DNA of 64,000 nucleotides, from the NCBI RefSeq assembly GCF_023515955.1, contig NZ_CP097322.1:6248501-6312500 (forward strand). The letters are read 5' to 3'. This stretch comes from Streptomyces sp. RerS4. GTDB taxonomy: Bacteria > Actinomycetota > Actinomycetes > Streptomycetales > Streptomycetaceae. The notes beneath the pieces were generated by a model that did not search any database, was not told the DNA's origin, and saw only the letters and a program-made list of their open reading frames with translations. This document shows positions 8,325 through 16,979 of this stretch, in pieces. A program made the position numbers and the translations under genes. Position 1 is the first letter of the stretch. The number at the start of each line of letters is the position of its first letter.

Positions 8325-8924
8325 CTACCAGCCGGCGGCGTCACCCGTCAGCTCGCGGATCGCGGGCCGCGCCGCGTCCAGCACCGTCATGAACCAGGCG
8401 GAGAAGGGCGCCTCGGCGTGCCGCTTCGCCAGCTCCTCGGCCGTGACGAAGGCGGTGTCGCCCACCTCCTGCGGATCCGGCCGCGGCGTCGACCGCGCGA
8501 GTCCCACGAACAGGTGGTTGTACTCCTGCTCCACCAGACCCGACGCGGGGTCCGGGTGGTTGTAGCGCACCGTCCCCGCCTCCGCGAGCAGTGAGGGCGA
8601 CAGCCCGAGCTCCTCGTGGGTCCGCCGGGCCGCCGCCGCGAACGGGGACTCGCCCGGGTAGGGGTGACCGCAACACGTGTTCGACCAGACGCCGGGGGAG
8701 TGGTACTTCCCGAGGGCCCGCTGCTGGAGCAACAGGCGACCCTGCTGGTCGAAGAGGAACACGGAGAACGCCCGGTGCAGCAGCCCCGGCGCCTGATGGG
8801 CGAAGAGCTTCTCCGCCGTGCCGATGGTGTTGCCGGACTCGTCGACCAGTTCGAGCATGATCGGTTCTTGAGTGCCGGTGCCGGGGGACGCGTGGCCGGC
8901 GTCGGTGGCTGGTGTGGTCGGCAT
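8325..8924 (-). CDS. idi: Isopentenyl-diphosphate delta-isomerase, type I
   Basis: This 199-aa Nudix-fold enzyme interconverts isopentenyl and dimethylallyl diphosphate in the cytoplasm. The catalytic cysteine lies in NTCCGHPYPGE, the Nudix-like segment RRTHEELG follows, and the C-terminal EQEYNHLFVG carries the catalytic glutamate region, as in bacterial Idi. It feeds allylic diphosphates to isoprenoid pathways such as the hopanoid operon 9 kb downstream, but it is not in that operon. ATG 8924 is chosen over 8930 because AAGGA lies at proper distance (about 6 bases) only from 8924. Confidence 0.93.
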   Translation of the reverse strand: MPTTPATDAGHASPGTGTQEPIMLELVDESGNTIGTAEKLFAHQAPGLLHRAFSVFLFDQQGRLLLQQRALGKYHSPGVWSNTCCGHPYPGESPFAAAARRTHEELGLSPSLLAEAGTVRYNHPDPASGLVEQEYNHLFVGLARSTPRPDPQEVGDTAFVTAEELAKRHAEAPFSAWFMTVLDAARPAIRELTGDAAGW

Positions 8925-9068
8925 ACCCATCCTTCGCTTCGGACTTCGGCCTTCAGTCTGCCGTACAAAAGAGGCTTGTCCCCACTTCGGCGATCCGCGC
9001 ATGTCCGCTCCCCGCCGCATGGTAGGGCGGCGGGGAGCGGAGTCGCTCAGCAGGTCACCGGCACCGGA

Positions 9069-10385
9069 TCAGACGCCGAACGGCGCCGGATACGCGATGG
9101 TTCCCGTCGGTACCGGAACGGAATCGTCCAGGACCAGCGCCATCATCGCCTCGTCCGGCACCTCGAACGGCGCCCGGATGCCGAACCGCGACGCCGGCAC
9201 GAAACCGAACCGCGGGTAGTACGCGGGATGGCCCAGGACCAGCACCAACGCCTCTCCCCGCGCCCGCGCCGCCGCCAGCAGCGCCCGTACGACCGCACTG
9301 CCCGCGCCGGAGCGCTGGAGGCGCGGATCGGTGGCCACCGGAGCCAGCGCGAGCGCCGGTACGCCGTCCACCTCGCACCGCGTCAGCAGGGCGTGCGCCG
9401 CCACCGCCCCGTCGGGCCCCTCGGCCACGTAGGACAGGCCCGGGAGCCACGAGGCGTCGGCGCGGAGCGCGTCCACGAGATCAGCCTCCAGCGGGGTTTC
9501 GAAAGCCGCCAGGTTGACGGCCCGAACGGCCGCCCGATCCGCGTCCGTCTCCGGACGGGTCGGCCGGCCGCCCCCGTCCCCGGCGCTCACCGGGGCCAGC
9601 GCGTAGCCGGTGTACCCGTACTCGTGCCCGTGCCGTTCCCGTACGGCGAGCTCCTCGCGCACGGCGGCCAGCGCGGCGGCCGCGGCCGCGTCGGCCGCGT
9701 CGGCGCCGCCGGCGTCCCGGACCCGCTCGCCGAGCGGACCGTAGTACCGCGCCCAGTCGGAGTCCGGCTGGAGGTGGGTGCCCAGGAGCCGGTACCCGGC
9801 GGCCTGGACGGCCGCGATGTTGCGGGCGCGCGAGCGCAGCGGGTACTGCGCGTCCCAGAAGGCGCGGACCCCGGCCGAGGGCTCCTCGGCGGTCCACTCG
9901 CAGTCGCTCAGCATCAGCGCGCCGCCGGGCGCGAGCAGGCGCTTCCACTCGGCGAGCGCCCGGTCGAAGCCGATGACGAAGGCCGAGCCCTCCGCCCAGA
10001 TCAGGTCGAAGGAACCGTCCTCGAAGGGGAGCGCCCCCATGTCGGCGTTGACGGGCCGGATCCGCTCGGCCAGGCCGCGCGCTTCGGCGGCGGCCCGCAG
10101 CTCGTCGAGGAACGGCTCGTACAGGTCGACGGCCGTCACCTCGGCCAGGCCCGCGCCGCCCGCCTCGGCGGCGAGGAGCAGGGCGCTGCGACCCGGACCA
10201 CAGCCCACGTCGAGCACGCGCGGCCGCGCGGGCAGCGGTCCGCACAGGGACAGCAGGTGACGGGTGGAGGCGTCGGAGCCGGGCGACTGCCGGGGCAGGC
10301 CGCGGTGCAGCTCCATGAAGGCCGCGAAGACGGCCGAAGGGGAAGGAGAAGAAGAGGTGGTGGTGCCACGGGTGTTGTCGGACAA
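9069..10385 (-). CDS. Fused SAM-dependent methyltransferase and GNAT N-acetyltransferase
   Basis: The 438-aa protein has two catalytic domains. Residues about 20-255 form a class I methyltransferase: motif I VLDVGCGPG at 57-65, an acidic post-I residue in TAVDLYEPF, and the motif IV-like FDLIWAEGSAF. Residues about 280-438 form a GNAT domain with the acetyl-CoA loop LQRSGAGSAVVRAL and a terminal YPRFGFVPASRFGI typical of the family. A flexible Ala/Gly-rich linker joins them. No substrate can be named. The start is TTG 10385, preceded at 6 bases by AAGGG. A 26-codon ORF lies upstream on the same strand and may be in the same transcript. Confidence 0.82.
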   Translation of the reverse strand: MSDNTRGTTTSSSPSPSAVFAAFMELHRGLPRQSPGSDASTRHLLSLCGPLPARPRVLDVGCGPGRSALLLAAEAGGAGLAEVTAVDLYEPFLDELRAAAEARGLAERIRPVNADMGALPFEDGSFDLIWAEGSAFVIGFDRALAEWKRLLAPGGALMLSDCEWTAEEPSAGVRAFWDAQYPLRSRARNIAAVQAAGYRLLGTHLQPDSDWARYYGPLGERVRDAGGADAADAAAAAALAAVREELAVRERHGHEYGYTGYALAPVSAGDGGGRPTRPETDADRAAVRAVNLAAFETPLEADLVDALRADASWLPGLSYVAEGPDGAVAAHALLTRCEVDGVPALALAPVATDPRLQRSGAGSAVVRALLAAARARGEALVLVLGHPAYYPRFGFVPASRFGIRAPFEVPDEAMMALVLDDSVPVPTGTIAYPAPFGV

Positions 10386-10436
10386 CGTGAACCCTTGGGA
10401 ACGGGGGCTCCGGCCGACGAGGTGAGATCGGTGGGA

Positions 10437-10517
10437 TCAGACCCGGCCGAACGCCCGGAGGGAAGTGGGGACGCACCGGAGTTCGCCGCGCACGGCAGCG
10501 ACCACTACGACGGTCAT
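10437..10517 (-). CDS. Possible 26-aa leader or small protein
   Basis: ATG 10517 opens a 26-codon frame ending at TGA 10437-10439, preceded by an unusually good ribosome-binding stretch (AAAGAGGTGGG, about 5 bases from the ATG). The product begins with a run of valines and is otherwise basic. It lies 52 bp upstream of the methyltransferase-GNAT gene on the same strand and downstream of a palindromic operator-like site, so it may be a leader ORF. Coding is supported only by the ribosome-binding site and position. Confidence 0.3.
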   Translation of the reverse strand: MTVVVVAAVRGELRCVPTSLRAFGRV

Positions 10518-10548
10518 CAACCCACCTCTTTCCCGCTCGGTTGCCGGG

Positions 10549-10579
10549 GTGTACGAAGCTGTGTACGACACTCGTACAC
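10549..10579. promoter_or_regulatory. Palindromic operator-like cluster (GTGTACG repeats)
   Basis: GTGTACGA occurs at 10549-10556 and again at 10561-10568; the second copy forms a perfect inverted repeat with CGTACAC at 10573-10579 around a 5-base centre. The cluster lies in the divergent region between the methyltransferase-GNAT gene and the glycopolymer operon. The form suits a dimeric repressor of TetR or GntR type, but no regulator gene adjoins it. Confidence 0.45.
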
Positions 10580-10725
10580 GTACCACGGTCAGCCTAACAG
10601 CCGAGCTGAACGGCTGGTGAATCCCGGCTTCCATTCATCCGATAGCCTCTGCCGACGTGCCGCCGCCCCCTCGGGCACCCGCCCCGCGGCCCGTCGAACG
10701 TGTTCGTCGCAAGGAGTGAGTTCGT

Positions 10726-12519
10726 CTGTCGACCGTCATCCTCACCGGCCCGCCGGTACCCGGATCACCGCTCGAAGACGAGCTCCGATCGCTCGGTTTC
10801 GACGTCCGCCCGGTCACCGGCCCCGAAGACGCCGCCGCCGCACTGGCCGACGTACCGGCCCACGAGCGGGTGGCGGTGGTCGACAGCGCCTTCGTCGGAC
10901 ACCCGCACGCGCTGCGCCTGGCCCTGACCGACCCGCGCTTCGACGCCTGCGCCGTGACCGGCGCCCTCGCCGTCCAGGCGGGCGCGCGCGGAGCCCTCGA
11001 CCGGGCCGCCGCGCTGGCGCCCGAGACCGTCGGCGGCGGGGACGGGCCCTACCCGGACCGGCTCGCCGCCGCCGTCGAGGCCGCCGGGACCTCCGTCCAG
11101 CGGCCCGAGCTCGGCACGCTGGTCGCCGCCGTCCCCGGCTCCGAGGCGGAGCGCGCGCGGGCGGAGGCCGAGGTGGCCGCCGTCGACGACGAGGCCGTCC
11201 GACTGCGGACCGCCGTCAAGTCCCGCGACGGGTTCTTCACCACCTTCTTCGTCAGCCCGTACTCCCGCTACATCGCCCGCTGGTGCGCCCGCCGTGGCCT
11301 GACCCCCAACCAGGTCACCACCGCCTCGCTGATCACGGCGCTGATCGCGGCCGGCTGCGCCGCCACCGGAGAGCGCTGGGGCTACGTCACGGCCGGCGTG
11401 CTGCTGCTCGTCTCCTTCGTCCTGGACTGCACCGACGGGCAGCTCGCCCGCTACTCGCTCCAGTACTCCACGATGGGCGCCTGGCTCGACGCCACCTTCG
11501 ACCGGGCCAAGGAGTACTCCTTCTACGCGGGCCTCGCGCTCGGCGCCGCCCGCGACGGGGACGACGTATGGGCCCTCGCGCTCGGCGCGATGATCCTCAT
11601 GACCTGCCGGCACGTCGTCGACTTCGCCTTCAACGAGGCCAACCACGACGCCACCGCGAACACGAGCCCCACCGCCGCCCTGTCGGACCGCCTCGACAGC
11701 GTCGGCTGGACCGTCTGGGCCCGCCGGATGATCATCCTGCCGATCGGTGAGCGGTGGGCGATGATCGCGGTCCTGACGGCCGTCACCACGCCCCGGATCG
11801 TCTTCTACGCCCTCCTCGTGGGCTGCGCCTTCGGCGCCCTCTACACCACCGCGGGCCGCGTCCTGCGCTCGCTGACCCGCAAGGCCACCCGGACCGACCG
11901 GGCCGCCGGGGCCCTCGCGGACCTCGCCGACTCCGGCGTGCTCGCCTGGACCGGCGGGGACCGCCGCCCCGCGCGCCACCGGCCGGGCTACGTCCCGCTG
12001 CTGACGGCCGCGGTCGGATCCGTGCTGATGGTGGCCGGGGCCGTGACCCTCGACTTCGGCGATCCGTGGCTGATCGCCGTCGCCGCGGCCTACGTCGTCC
12101 TCTCGGGCGCGGCCGTCTCGGCCCCCCTCAAGGGCGCCCTCGACTGGCTCATCCCGCCGCTCTTCCGGTGCGCCGAGTACGTGACGATCCTCGCGCTCGC
12201 CGTCAAGGCGGACGTCCCCGGAACCCTTCCGGCGGCATTCGGACTGGTCGCGGCGGTCGCCTACCATCACTACGACGCGGTCTACCGCATCCGGGGCGGC
12301 TCGGGCGCCCCCCCGCACTGGCTGGTGCGGACGATCGGCGGCCACGAGGGCCGGGTCCTGGCGACCGTGGTCCTCGCCACAGTCCTTCCCCGGGACGCGT
12401 TCCCCGTCGCGCTCACGGTCCTCGCCGTGTTCGTGGCTCTGGTGGTGCTCGTGGAGAGCATCCGTTTCTGGGTCTCCGCCGGAGCACCCGCCGTACACGA
12501 CGAAGGAGAACCAGCATGA
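10726..12519 (+). CDS. DUF5941-type CDP-alcohol phosphatidyltransferase
   Basis: The predicted 597-aa membrane enzyme has an N-terminal cytosolic region of about 165 residues, then a CDP-alcohol phosphotransferase domain with the full motif D-C-T-D-G-Q-L-A-R, eight residues, G-AWL-D-ATF-D (about 234-259) and several membrane helices after it. It should transfer a phospho-alcohol from a CDP-alcohol to an acceptor at the membrane. The proposed start is CTG 10726: a clear AAGGAG (10711-10716) sits 9 bases upstream, in-frame TGA at 10717 bars anything earlier, and the reading from CTG gives a beta-strand opening (STVILTGPP). The first conventional start, GTG 10870, has no ribosome-binding site. 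It overlaps the next gene by ATGA. Confidence 0.83.
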   Translation: MSTVILTGPPVPGSPLEDELRSLGFDVRPVTGPEDAAAALADVPAHERVAVVDSAFVGHPHALRLALTDPRFDACAVTGALAVQAGARGALDRAAALAPETVGGGDGPYPDRLAAAVEAAGTSVQRPELGTLVAAVPGSEAERARAEAEVAAVDDEAVRLRTAVKSRDGFFTTFFVSPYSRYIARWCARRGLTPNQVTTASLITALIAAGCAATGERWGYVTAGVLLLVSFVLDCTDGQLARYSLQYSTMGAWLDATFDRAKEYSFYAGLALGAARDGDDVWALALGAMILMTCRHVVDFAFNEANHDATANTSPTAALSDRLDSVGWTVWARRMIILPIGERWAMIAVLTAVTTPRIVFYALLVGCAFGALYTTAGRVLRSLTRKATRTDRAAGALADLADSGVLAWTGGDRRPARHRPGYVPLLTAAVGSVLMVAGAVTLDFGDPWLIAVAAAYVVLSGAAVSAPLKGALDWLIPPLFRCAEYVTILALAVKADVPGTLPAAFGLVAAVAYHHYDAVYRIRGGSGAPPHWLVRTIGGHEGRVLATVVLATVLPRDAFPVALTVLAVFVALVVLVESIRFWVSAGAPAVHDEGEPA

Positions 12520-13268
12520 TCGGCCTTGTACTCGCTGCCGGTGCCGGACGCCGCCTGCGTCCCTACACCGACACCCTGCCCAAGGCCCTCGTGCCCGTCG
12601 GCCCCGAAGGCGCCGAGGAGAGCCTGACGGTCCTCGACCTGACCCTCGGCAACTTCGCCGAGGTCGGCCTCACCGAGGTCGCCATCGTCGTCGGCTACCG
12701 CAAGGAGGCCGTCTACGATCGCCGCGAGGCGCTGGAGGCCAAGTACGGCGTCTCGATCACGCTGATCGACAACGACAAGGCCGAGGAGTGGAACAACGCC
12801 TACTCCCTGTGGTGCGCGCGTGACGTCCTGAAGCAGGGCGTGATCCTCGCCAACGGCGACACCGTCCACCCCGTCTCCGTCGAGAAGACCCTCCTCGCCG
12901 CCCGCGGCAACGGCCAGAAGATCATCCTCGCCCTCGACACGGTCAAGAACCTGGCCGACGAGGAGATGAAGGTCGTCACCGCCGATGGCCAGGGCGTGCG
13001 GAAGATCACCAAGCTGATGGACCCGGCCGACGCGACCGGCGAGTACATCGGCGTCACCCTCATCGAGCCCGAGGCCGCCGAGCAGCTCGCCGAGGCCCTC
13101 AAGACCACCTTCGAGCGCGACCCCGACCTGTACTACGAGGACGGCTACCAGCAGCTCGTCGACGACGGCTTCACGATCGACGTGGCCCCCATCGGCGACG
13201 TCAAGTGGGTCGAGATCGACAACCACGACGACCTCGCCAAGGGCCGGACGATCGCATGCCAGTACTGA
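12516..13268 (+). CDS. Sugar/alcohol-phosphate nucleotidyltransferase
   Basis: A 250-aa NTP_transferase-fold protein opening with GLVLAAGAGRRLRPYT and the downstream PKALVPVG, the nucleotide-binding signature of CTP/GTP:phosphosugar or phosphocholine-type nucleotidyltransferases. NGDT at the metal-binding position and VKWVEIDNHDDLAKG near the C-terminus fit the LicC/RmlA-like clan. In this operon it most likely makes the CDP-activated alcohol used by the flanking CDP-alcohol phosphotransferases; that is inferred from context. ATG 12516 overlaps the upstream stop (ATGA) and the gene runs 13 bp into the next. Confidence 0.85.
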   Translation: MIGLVLAAGAGRRLRPYTDTLPKALVPVGPEGAEESLTVLDLTLGNFAEVGLTEVAIVVGYRKEAVYDRREALEAKYGVSITLIDNDKAEEWNNAYSLWCARDVLKQGVILANGDTVHPVSVEKTLLAARGNGQKIILALDTVKNLADEEMKVVTADGQGVRKITKLMDPADATGEYIGVTLIEPEAAEQLAEALKTTFERDPDLYYEDGYQQLVDDGFTIDVAPIGDVKWVEIDNHDDLAKGRTIACQY

Positions 13269-14317
13269 CGCGGCTGATCCCCTCGCCCGTCGTCGTCGAC
13301 ATCAGTCGAGGGGCGATGGACAAACTGGACGGCATCCTCGCCGACCAGCGCATCTCCGCGTCCGGCAAGCTCGCCGTCGCGATCAGCGGAGGCTCCGGGC
13401 AGGCGCTGCGCGCCCGCCTGGAGCCGGCCCTGCCGCACGCCGACTGGTACCCGGTCGTCGACGGCACCATCGACTCGGCGGTCAAGCTCGCCGACGACAT
13501 AAAGGGTCGCCGCTACGACGCCGTCGTCGGCCTCGGCGGCGGCAAGATCATCGACGTGGCGAAGTACGCCGCGGCGCGGGTCGGCCTGCCCATGGTGGCC
13601 GTCGCCACCAACCTGTCCCACGACGGGATCTGCTCCCCGGTGTCCATCCTGGACAACGACAACGGACGCGGCTCCTACGGCGTGCCCACCCCGATCGCGA
13701 TGGTCATCGACCTCGACGTGATCCGCGAGGCGCCCACCCGCTTCATCCGCGCCGGCATCGGCGACGCGATCTCCAACATCTCGGCGATCGCCGACTGGGA
13801 GCTGTCGCACCGCATCACCGGCGAGGCCGTCGACGGGCTGGCCGCCGCCATGGCCCGTACCGCCGGCGAGTCCGTCCTGCGTCACCCGGGCGGCTGCGGC
13901 GACGACGAGTTCCTCACCGTGCTCTCCGAGGCCCTCGTGCTCTCCGGCATCGCGATGTCCATCAGCGGCGACAGCCGGCCCTCGTCCGGCGCCTGCCACG
14001 AGATCAGCCACGCCTTCGACCTGCTCTACCCGGGCCGCTCCGCGCTCCACGGCGAGCAGGTCGGCATCGGCGCGGCCTTCGCGATGCACCTGCGGGGGGC
14101 CGGGGAGCAGTCCGGGCTCTTCGTCGACGTCCTGCGCCGCCACGACCTGCCCGTGCTGCCCGAGGAGATCGGGTTCAGCGTGGACGAGTTCGTCGCGGCC
14201 GTCGAGTACGCCCCCCAGACCCGCCCTGGGCGCTTCACGATCCTGGAACACCTCAACCTGTCCGCAGCCGATATCAGGGACGCTTACGCCGACTATGTCC
14301 AGACCATCCATCGCTGA
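13256..14317 (+). CDS. Iron-containing alcohol dehydrogenase, glycerol-1-phosphate dehydrogenase-like
   Basis: The 353-aa protein has the Rossmann-like GLGGGKIIDVAKYAA dinucleotide site near residue 95, NLSHDGICSPVS, and metal ligands expected in SGACHEISHAF and SALHGEQVGIG. This matches the sn-glycerol-1-phosphate dehydrogenase (EgsA/AraM) branch of the metal-dependent dehydrogenase/dehydroquinate-synthase superfamily rather than short-chain enzymes. It would reduce dihydroxyacetone phosphate to glycerol-1-phosphate in the cytoplasm. Between a nucleotidyltransferase and a CDP-alcohol phosphotransferase, this implies a CDP-glycerol-type precursor of archaeal stereochemistry, but related cyclitol or ribitol chemistry is not excluded. 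Confidence 0.83.
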   Translation: MPVLTRLIPSPVVVDISRGAMDKLDGILADQRISASGKLAVAISGGSGQALRARLEPALPHADWYPVVDGTIDSAVKLADDIKGRRYDAVVGLGGGKIIDVAKYAAARVGLPMVAVATNLSHDGICSPVSILDNDNGRGSYGVPTPIAMVIDLDVIREAPTRFIRAGIGDAISNISAIADWELSHRITGEAVDGLAAAMARTAGESVLRHPGGCGDDEFLTVLSEALVLSGIAMSISGDSRPSSGACHEISHAFDLLYPGRSALHGEQVGIGAAFAMHLRGAGEQSGLFVDVLRRHDLPVLPEEIGFSVDEFVAAVEYAPQTRPGRFTILEHLNLSAADIRDAYADYVQTIHR

Positions 14318-15074
14318 ACTGCGGCCCGTCGTCCACCCGGCGGGCGTGAAGGACCGGCGCAGCGGCGAGCACTGGGGCGGGCGCCTCTACATGCGCGAGA
14401 TCTCCCTGCGCGTCACCCGGCTCCTGGTGACCACCAAGGTCACGCCCAACCAGCTGACGTACGTGATGACCGTGGCCGGCGCACTGGCCGCCCCGGCGCT
14501 GCTCGTGCCGGGCGTCTGGGGCGCGGTCCTGGGCGTCGTGATGGTCCAGCTGTACCTGCTGCTGGACTGCGTCGACGGGGAGGTGGCCCGCTGGAAGAAG
14601 CAGTTCTCCCTGTCCGGGGTGTACCTCGACCGGGTCGGCGCCTACCTGTGCGACGCGGCCGTCCTGGTCGGCTTCGGCCTGCGCGCCGCCGACCTGTGGG
14701 GCGGCGGGCGGATCGACTGGCTGTGGGCCTTCCTGGGCACCCTCGCGGCCCTCGGCGCGATCCTGATCAAGGCCGAGACCGACCTCGTCGGCGTCGCCCG
14801 CCACCAGGTCGGCAAGCCCGTGGTCCAGGAGTCCGCCGCCGAGCCGCGCTCGGCCGGCATGGCGCTGGCCCGCCGGGCCGCCGCCGCGCTCAAGTTCCAC
14901 CGGCTGGTCCTCGGCATCGAGGCCTCCCTGCTGATCCTGCTGCTGGCCGTCGTGGACCAGATCCGCGGCGACCTGTACTTCACCCGGATCGGCGTGGCCG
15001 TCCTCGCCGGCATCGCCCTGCTCCAGACGGTGCTGCACCTGGTGTCGATCCTGGCCTCCAGCAGGCTCAAATGA
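14295..15074 (+). CDS. CDP-alcohol phosphotransferase with altered catalytic motif
   Basis: The 259-aa membrane protein has about five to six helices. The CDP-alcohol motif reads D-C-V-D-G-E-V-A-R, eight residues, G-VYL-D-RVG-A: the last position, normally the catalytic Asp, is Ala, although an Asp (YLCD) follows four residues later. It may be a divergent active enzyme or a partner of the canonical paralogue encoded 1.8 kb upstream. It overlaps the preceding gene by 23 bp and the next by ATGA, so it is translated in the same operon. The alcohol is unknown. Confidence 0.82.
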   Translation: MSRPSIAELRPVVHPAGVKDRRSGEHWGGRLYMREISLRVTRLLVTTKVTPNQLTYVMTVAGALAAPALLVPGVWGAVLGVVMVQLYLLLDCVDGEVARWKKQFSLSGVYLDRVGAYLCDAAVLVGFGLRAADLWGGGRIDWLWAFLGTLAALGAILIKAETDLVGVARHQVGKPVVQESAAEPRSAGMALARRAAAALKFHRLVLGIEASLLILLLAVVDQIRGDLYFTRIGVAVLAGIALLQTVLHLVSILASSRLK

Positions 15075-15955
15075 CCGCGCCGATGCGGCTGGGCGCCGTG
15101 ATCATCACCATGGGCAACCGCCCCGACGAGCTGAAGGCCCTGCTGGACTCCGTCGCACGCCAGGACGGCGACCCCATCGAGGTCGTCGTCGTCGGCCAGG
15201 GCGTGAAGCCCACCGGACTTCCCGAGGGCGTACGCGCCGTCGAGCTGCCCGAGAACCTGGGCATCCCGGGCGGACGCAACGTCGGCATCGAGGCCTTCGG
15301 CCCCGGCGGCCGCGACGTGGACGCCCTGCTGTTCCTCGACGACGACGGGCTGCTGGAGCGTACCGACACCGCCGAGCTGTGCCGCCAGGCCTTCGCCGAG
15401 GACCCGCGCCTCGGCATCGTCAGCTTCCGCATCGCCGACCCGGACACCGGCGTCACCCAGCGCCGCCACGTGCCCCGACTGCGCGCCGCCGACCCGATGC
15501 GCTCCTCGCGCGTCACCACCTTCCTGGGCGGTGCCAACGCCGTCCGCACGAAGGTGTTCGAGCAGGTCGGGCCGCTGCCGGCGGAGTTCTTCTACGCCCA
15601 CGAGGAGACCGACCTCGCCTGGCGGGCCCTCGACGCGGGGTGGCTGATCGACTACCGCGCGGACATGGTGCTGCTGCATCCGACGACCGCCCCGTCCCGC
15701 CACGCGGTCTACCACCGTATGGTGGCCCGTAACCGCGTCTGGTTGGCCCGCCGCAACCTGCCCGCCCCGCTGGTCCCGGTCTACCTGGGCGTCTGGCTCG
15801 CCCTGACGCTGCTGCGCAGGCCCTCGGCCCCGGCGCTCAAGGCCTGGTTCGGCGGGTTCAAGGAAGGCTGGACCACCCCGTGCGGTCCGCGACGCCCGAT
15901 GAAGTGGCGTACGGTCTGGCGACTGACCCGGCTGGGTCGACCGCCCGTGATCTGA
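15071..15955 (+). CDS. Glycosyltransferase family 2
   Basis: This 294-aa protein has a GT-A fold: the N-terminal strand LGAVIITMGNRPDELKALL, ENLGIPGGRNVGIEA, the metal/nucleotide-binding acidic triad in LFLDDDG, and FFYAHEETDLAWRALDAGW containing the catalytic-base ED-like acidic residues. A basic C-terminal tail with one hydrophobic patch (VYLGVWLALTLL) suggests membrane association. Within the operon it probably decorates or primes the exported polymer. Start ATG 15071 forms an ATGA overlap with the preceding gene; 94 bp separate it from the ABC permease gene. Confidence 0.87.
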   Translation: MTAPMRLGAVIITMGNRPDELKALLDSVARQDGDPIEVVVVGQGVKPTGLPEGVRAVELPENLGIPGGRNVGIEAFGPGGRDVDALLFLDDDGLLERTDTAELCRQAFAEDPRLGIVSFRIADPDTGVTQRRHVPRLRAADPMRSSRVTTFLGGANAVRTKVFEQVGPLPAEFFYAHEETDLAWRALDAGWLIDYRADMVLLHPTTAPSRHAVYHRMVARNRVWLARRNLPAPLVPVYLGVWLALTLLRRPSAPALKAWFGGFKEGWTTPCGPRRPMKWRTVWRLTRLGRPPVI

Positions 15956-16049
15956 CAAGCTCGCGTCTGGGAACATTGGGCCCGATCACGGGTCCTGCGC
16001 TCCAGCCCCGATGCCCCTGCCGCATCTTGAAGACGGAAAGTTTCAACTT

Positions 16050-16979
16050 GTGAGTGACACAACCCACGACGGCGCTCTCGCCACGAGCATGCCGTCGTCC
16101 GACGACGCGGGCCTGACCCCCGCGGAGCTCGCCAGGAAGTACGGCCTGTCCGTCAGTGGCGCGCGGCCCAGCCTGGGCGGATACGTGCGGCAGCTGTGGG
16201 GTCGGCGCCACTTCATCATGGCCTTCTCCCGGGCCAAGCTGGTGGCCCAGTACAGCCAGGCCAAGCTGGGCCAGCTCTGGCAGGTGGCGACCCCGCTGCT
16301 GAACGCGCTGGTCTACTACCTGATCTTCGGCCTCATCCTGAACGCCGGGCGGGGCATGGAGAAGGGCGTCTACATCCCCTTCCTGGTGATGGGCATCTTC
16401 GTCTTCACCTTCACCCAGAACTCGGTGATGGCCGGCGTCCGGGCCATCCCCGGCAACCTGGGTCTGGTGCGCGCGCTGCACTTCCCGCGCGCCTCGCTGC
16501 CGATCTCGTTCTCGATGCAGCAGCTCCAGCAGCTCATGTACTCGATGATCGTCGTGCTCGTCGTCGCCGTCGCCTTCGGGAACTACCCGCAGCTGTCGTG
16601 GCTGCTGGTGATCCCCGCGCTGGTCCTGCAGTTCGTCTTCAACACCGGCCTCGCCCTGGTCTTCGCGCGCATGGGGTCCAAGACCCCCGACCTCGCGCAG
16701 CTGATGCCCTTCCTCACGCGCACGTGGATGTACGCCTCCGGCGTCATGTTCTCGATCAGTGAGATGCTGAAGGGCAAGCCGGCGTGGATCGCGGACGTGC
16801 TCCAGTGGAACCCGGCCGCCATCTACATGGATCTGGTCCGGTTCGCGCTGATCGAGGACTACGGCCGCGAGAACCTCCCGCCGCACGTGTGGGCCTTCGC
16901 GGTCGGCTGGGCGGTCCTGATCGGCCTCGGCGGTTTCGTGTACTTCTGGAAGGCTGAGGAGCGTTACGGCCGTGGCTGA
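16050..16979 (+). CDS. ABC-2 type exporter permease (TagG/Wzm-like)
   Basis: The 309-aa protein has a polar N-terminus of about 70 residues, an amphipathic segment (SRAKLVAQYSQAKLGQLWQV) typical of polysaccharide exporters, and six membrane helices. With the ATPase that follows, it resembles TagGH and Wzm/Wzt systems that flip teichoic acids or O-polysaccharides across the cytoplasmic membrane. Start GTG 16050 is chosen for GACGGAAAG about ten bases upstream; ATG 16011 is the alternative. It overlaps the ATPase gene by 8 bp. Confidence 0.87.
   Translation: MSDTTHDGALATSMPSSDDAGLTPAELARKYGLSVSGARPSLGGYVRQLWGRRHFIMAFSRAKLVAQYSQAKLGQLWQVATPLLNALVYYLIFGLILNAGRGMEKGVYIPFLVMGIFVFTFTQNSVMAGVRAIPGNLGLVRALHFPRASLPISFSMQQLQQLMYSMIVVLVVAVAFGNYPQLSWLLVIPALVLQFVFNTGLALVFARMGSKTPDLAQLMPFLTRTWMYASGVMFSISEMLKGKPAWIADVLQWNPAAIYMDLVRFALIEDYGRENLPPHVWAFAVGWAVLIGLGGFVYFWKAEERYGRG

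Noticed and set aside
10765..12498. 577-codon minus-strand frame opposite the DUF5941 gene
   Set aside because: Antisense shadow; the sense strand has the complete CDP-alcohol motif and membrane helices.
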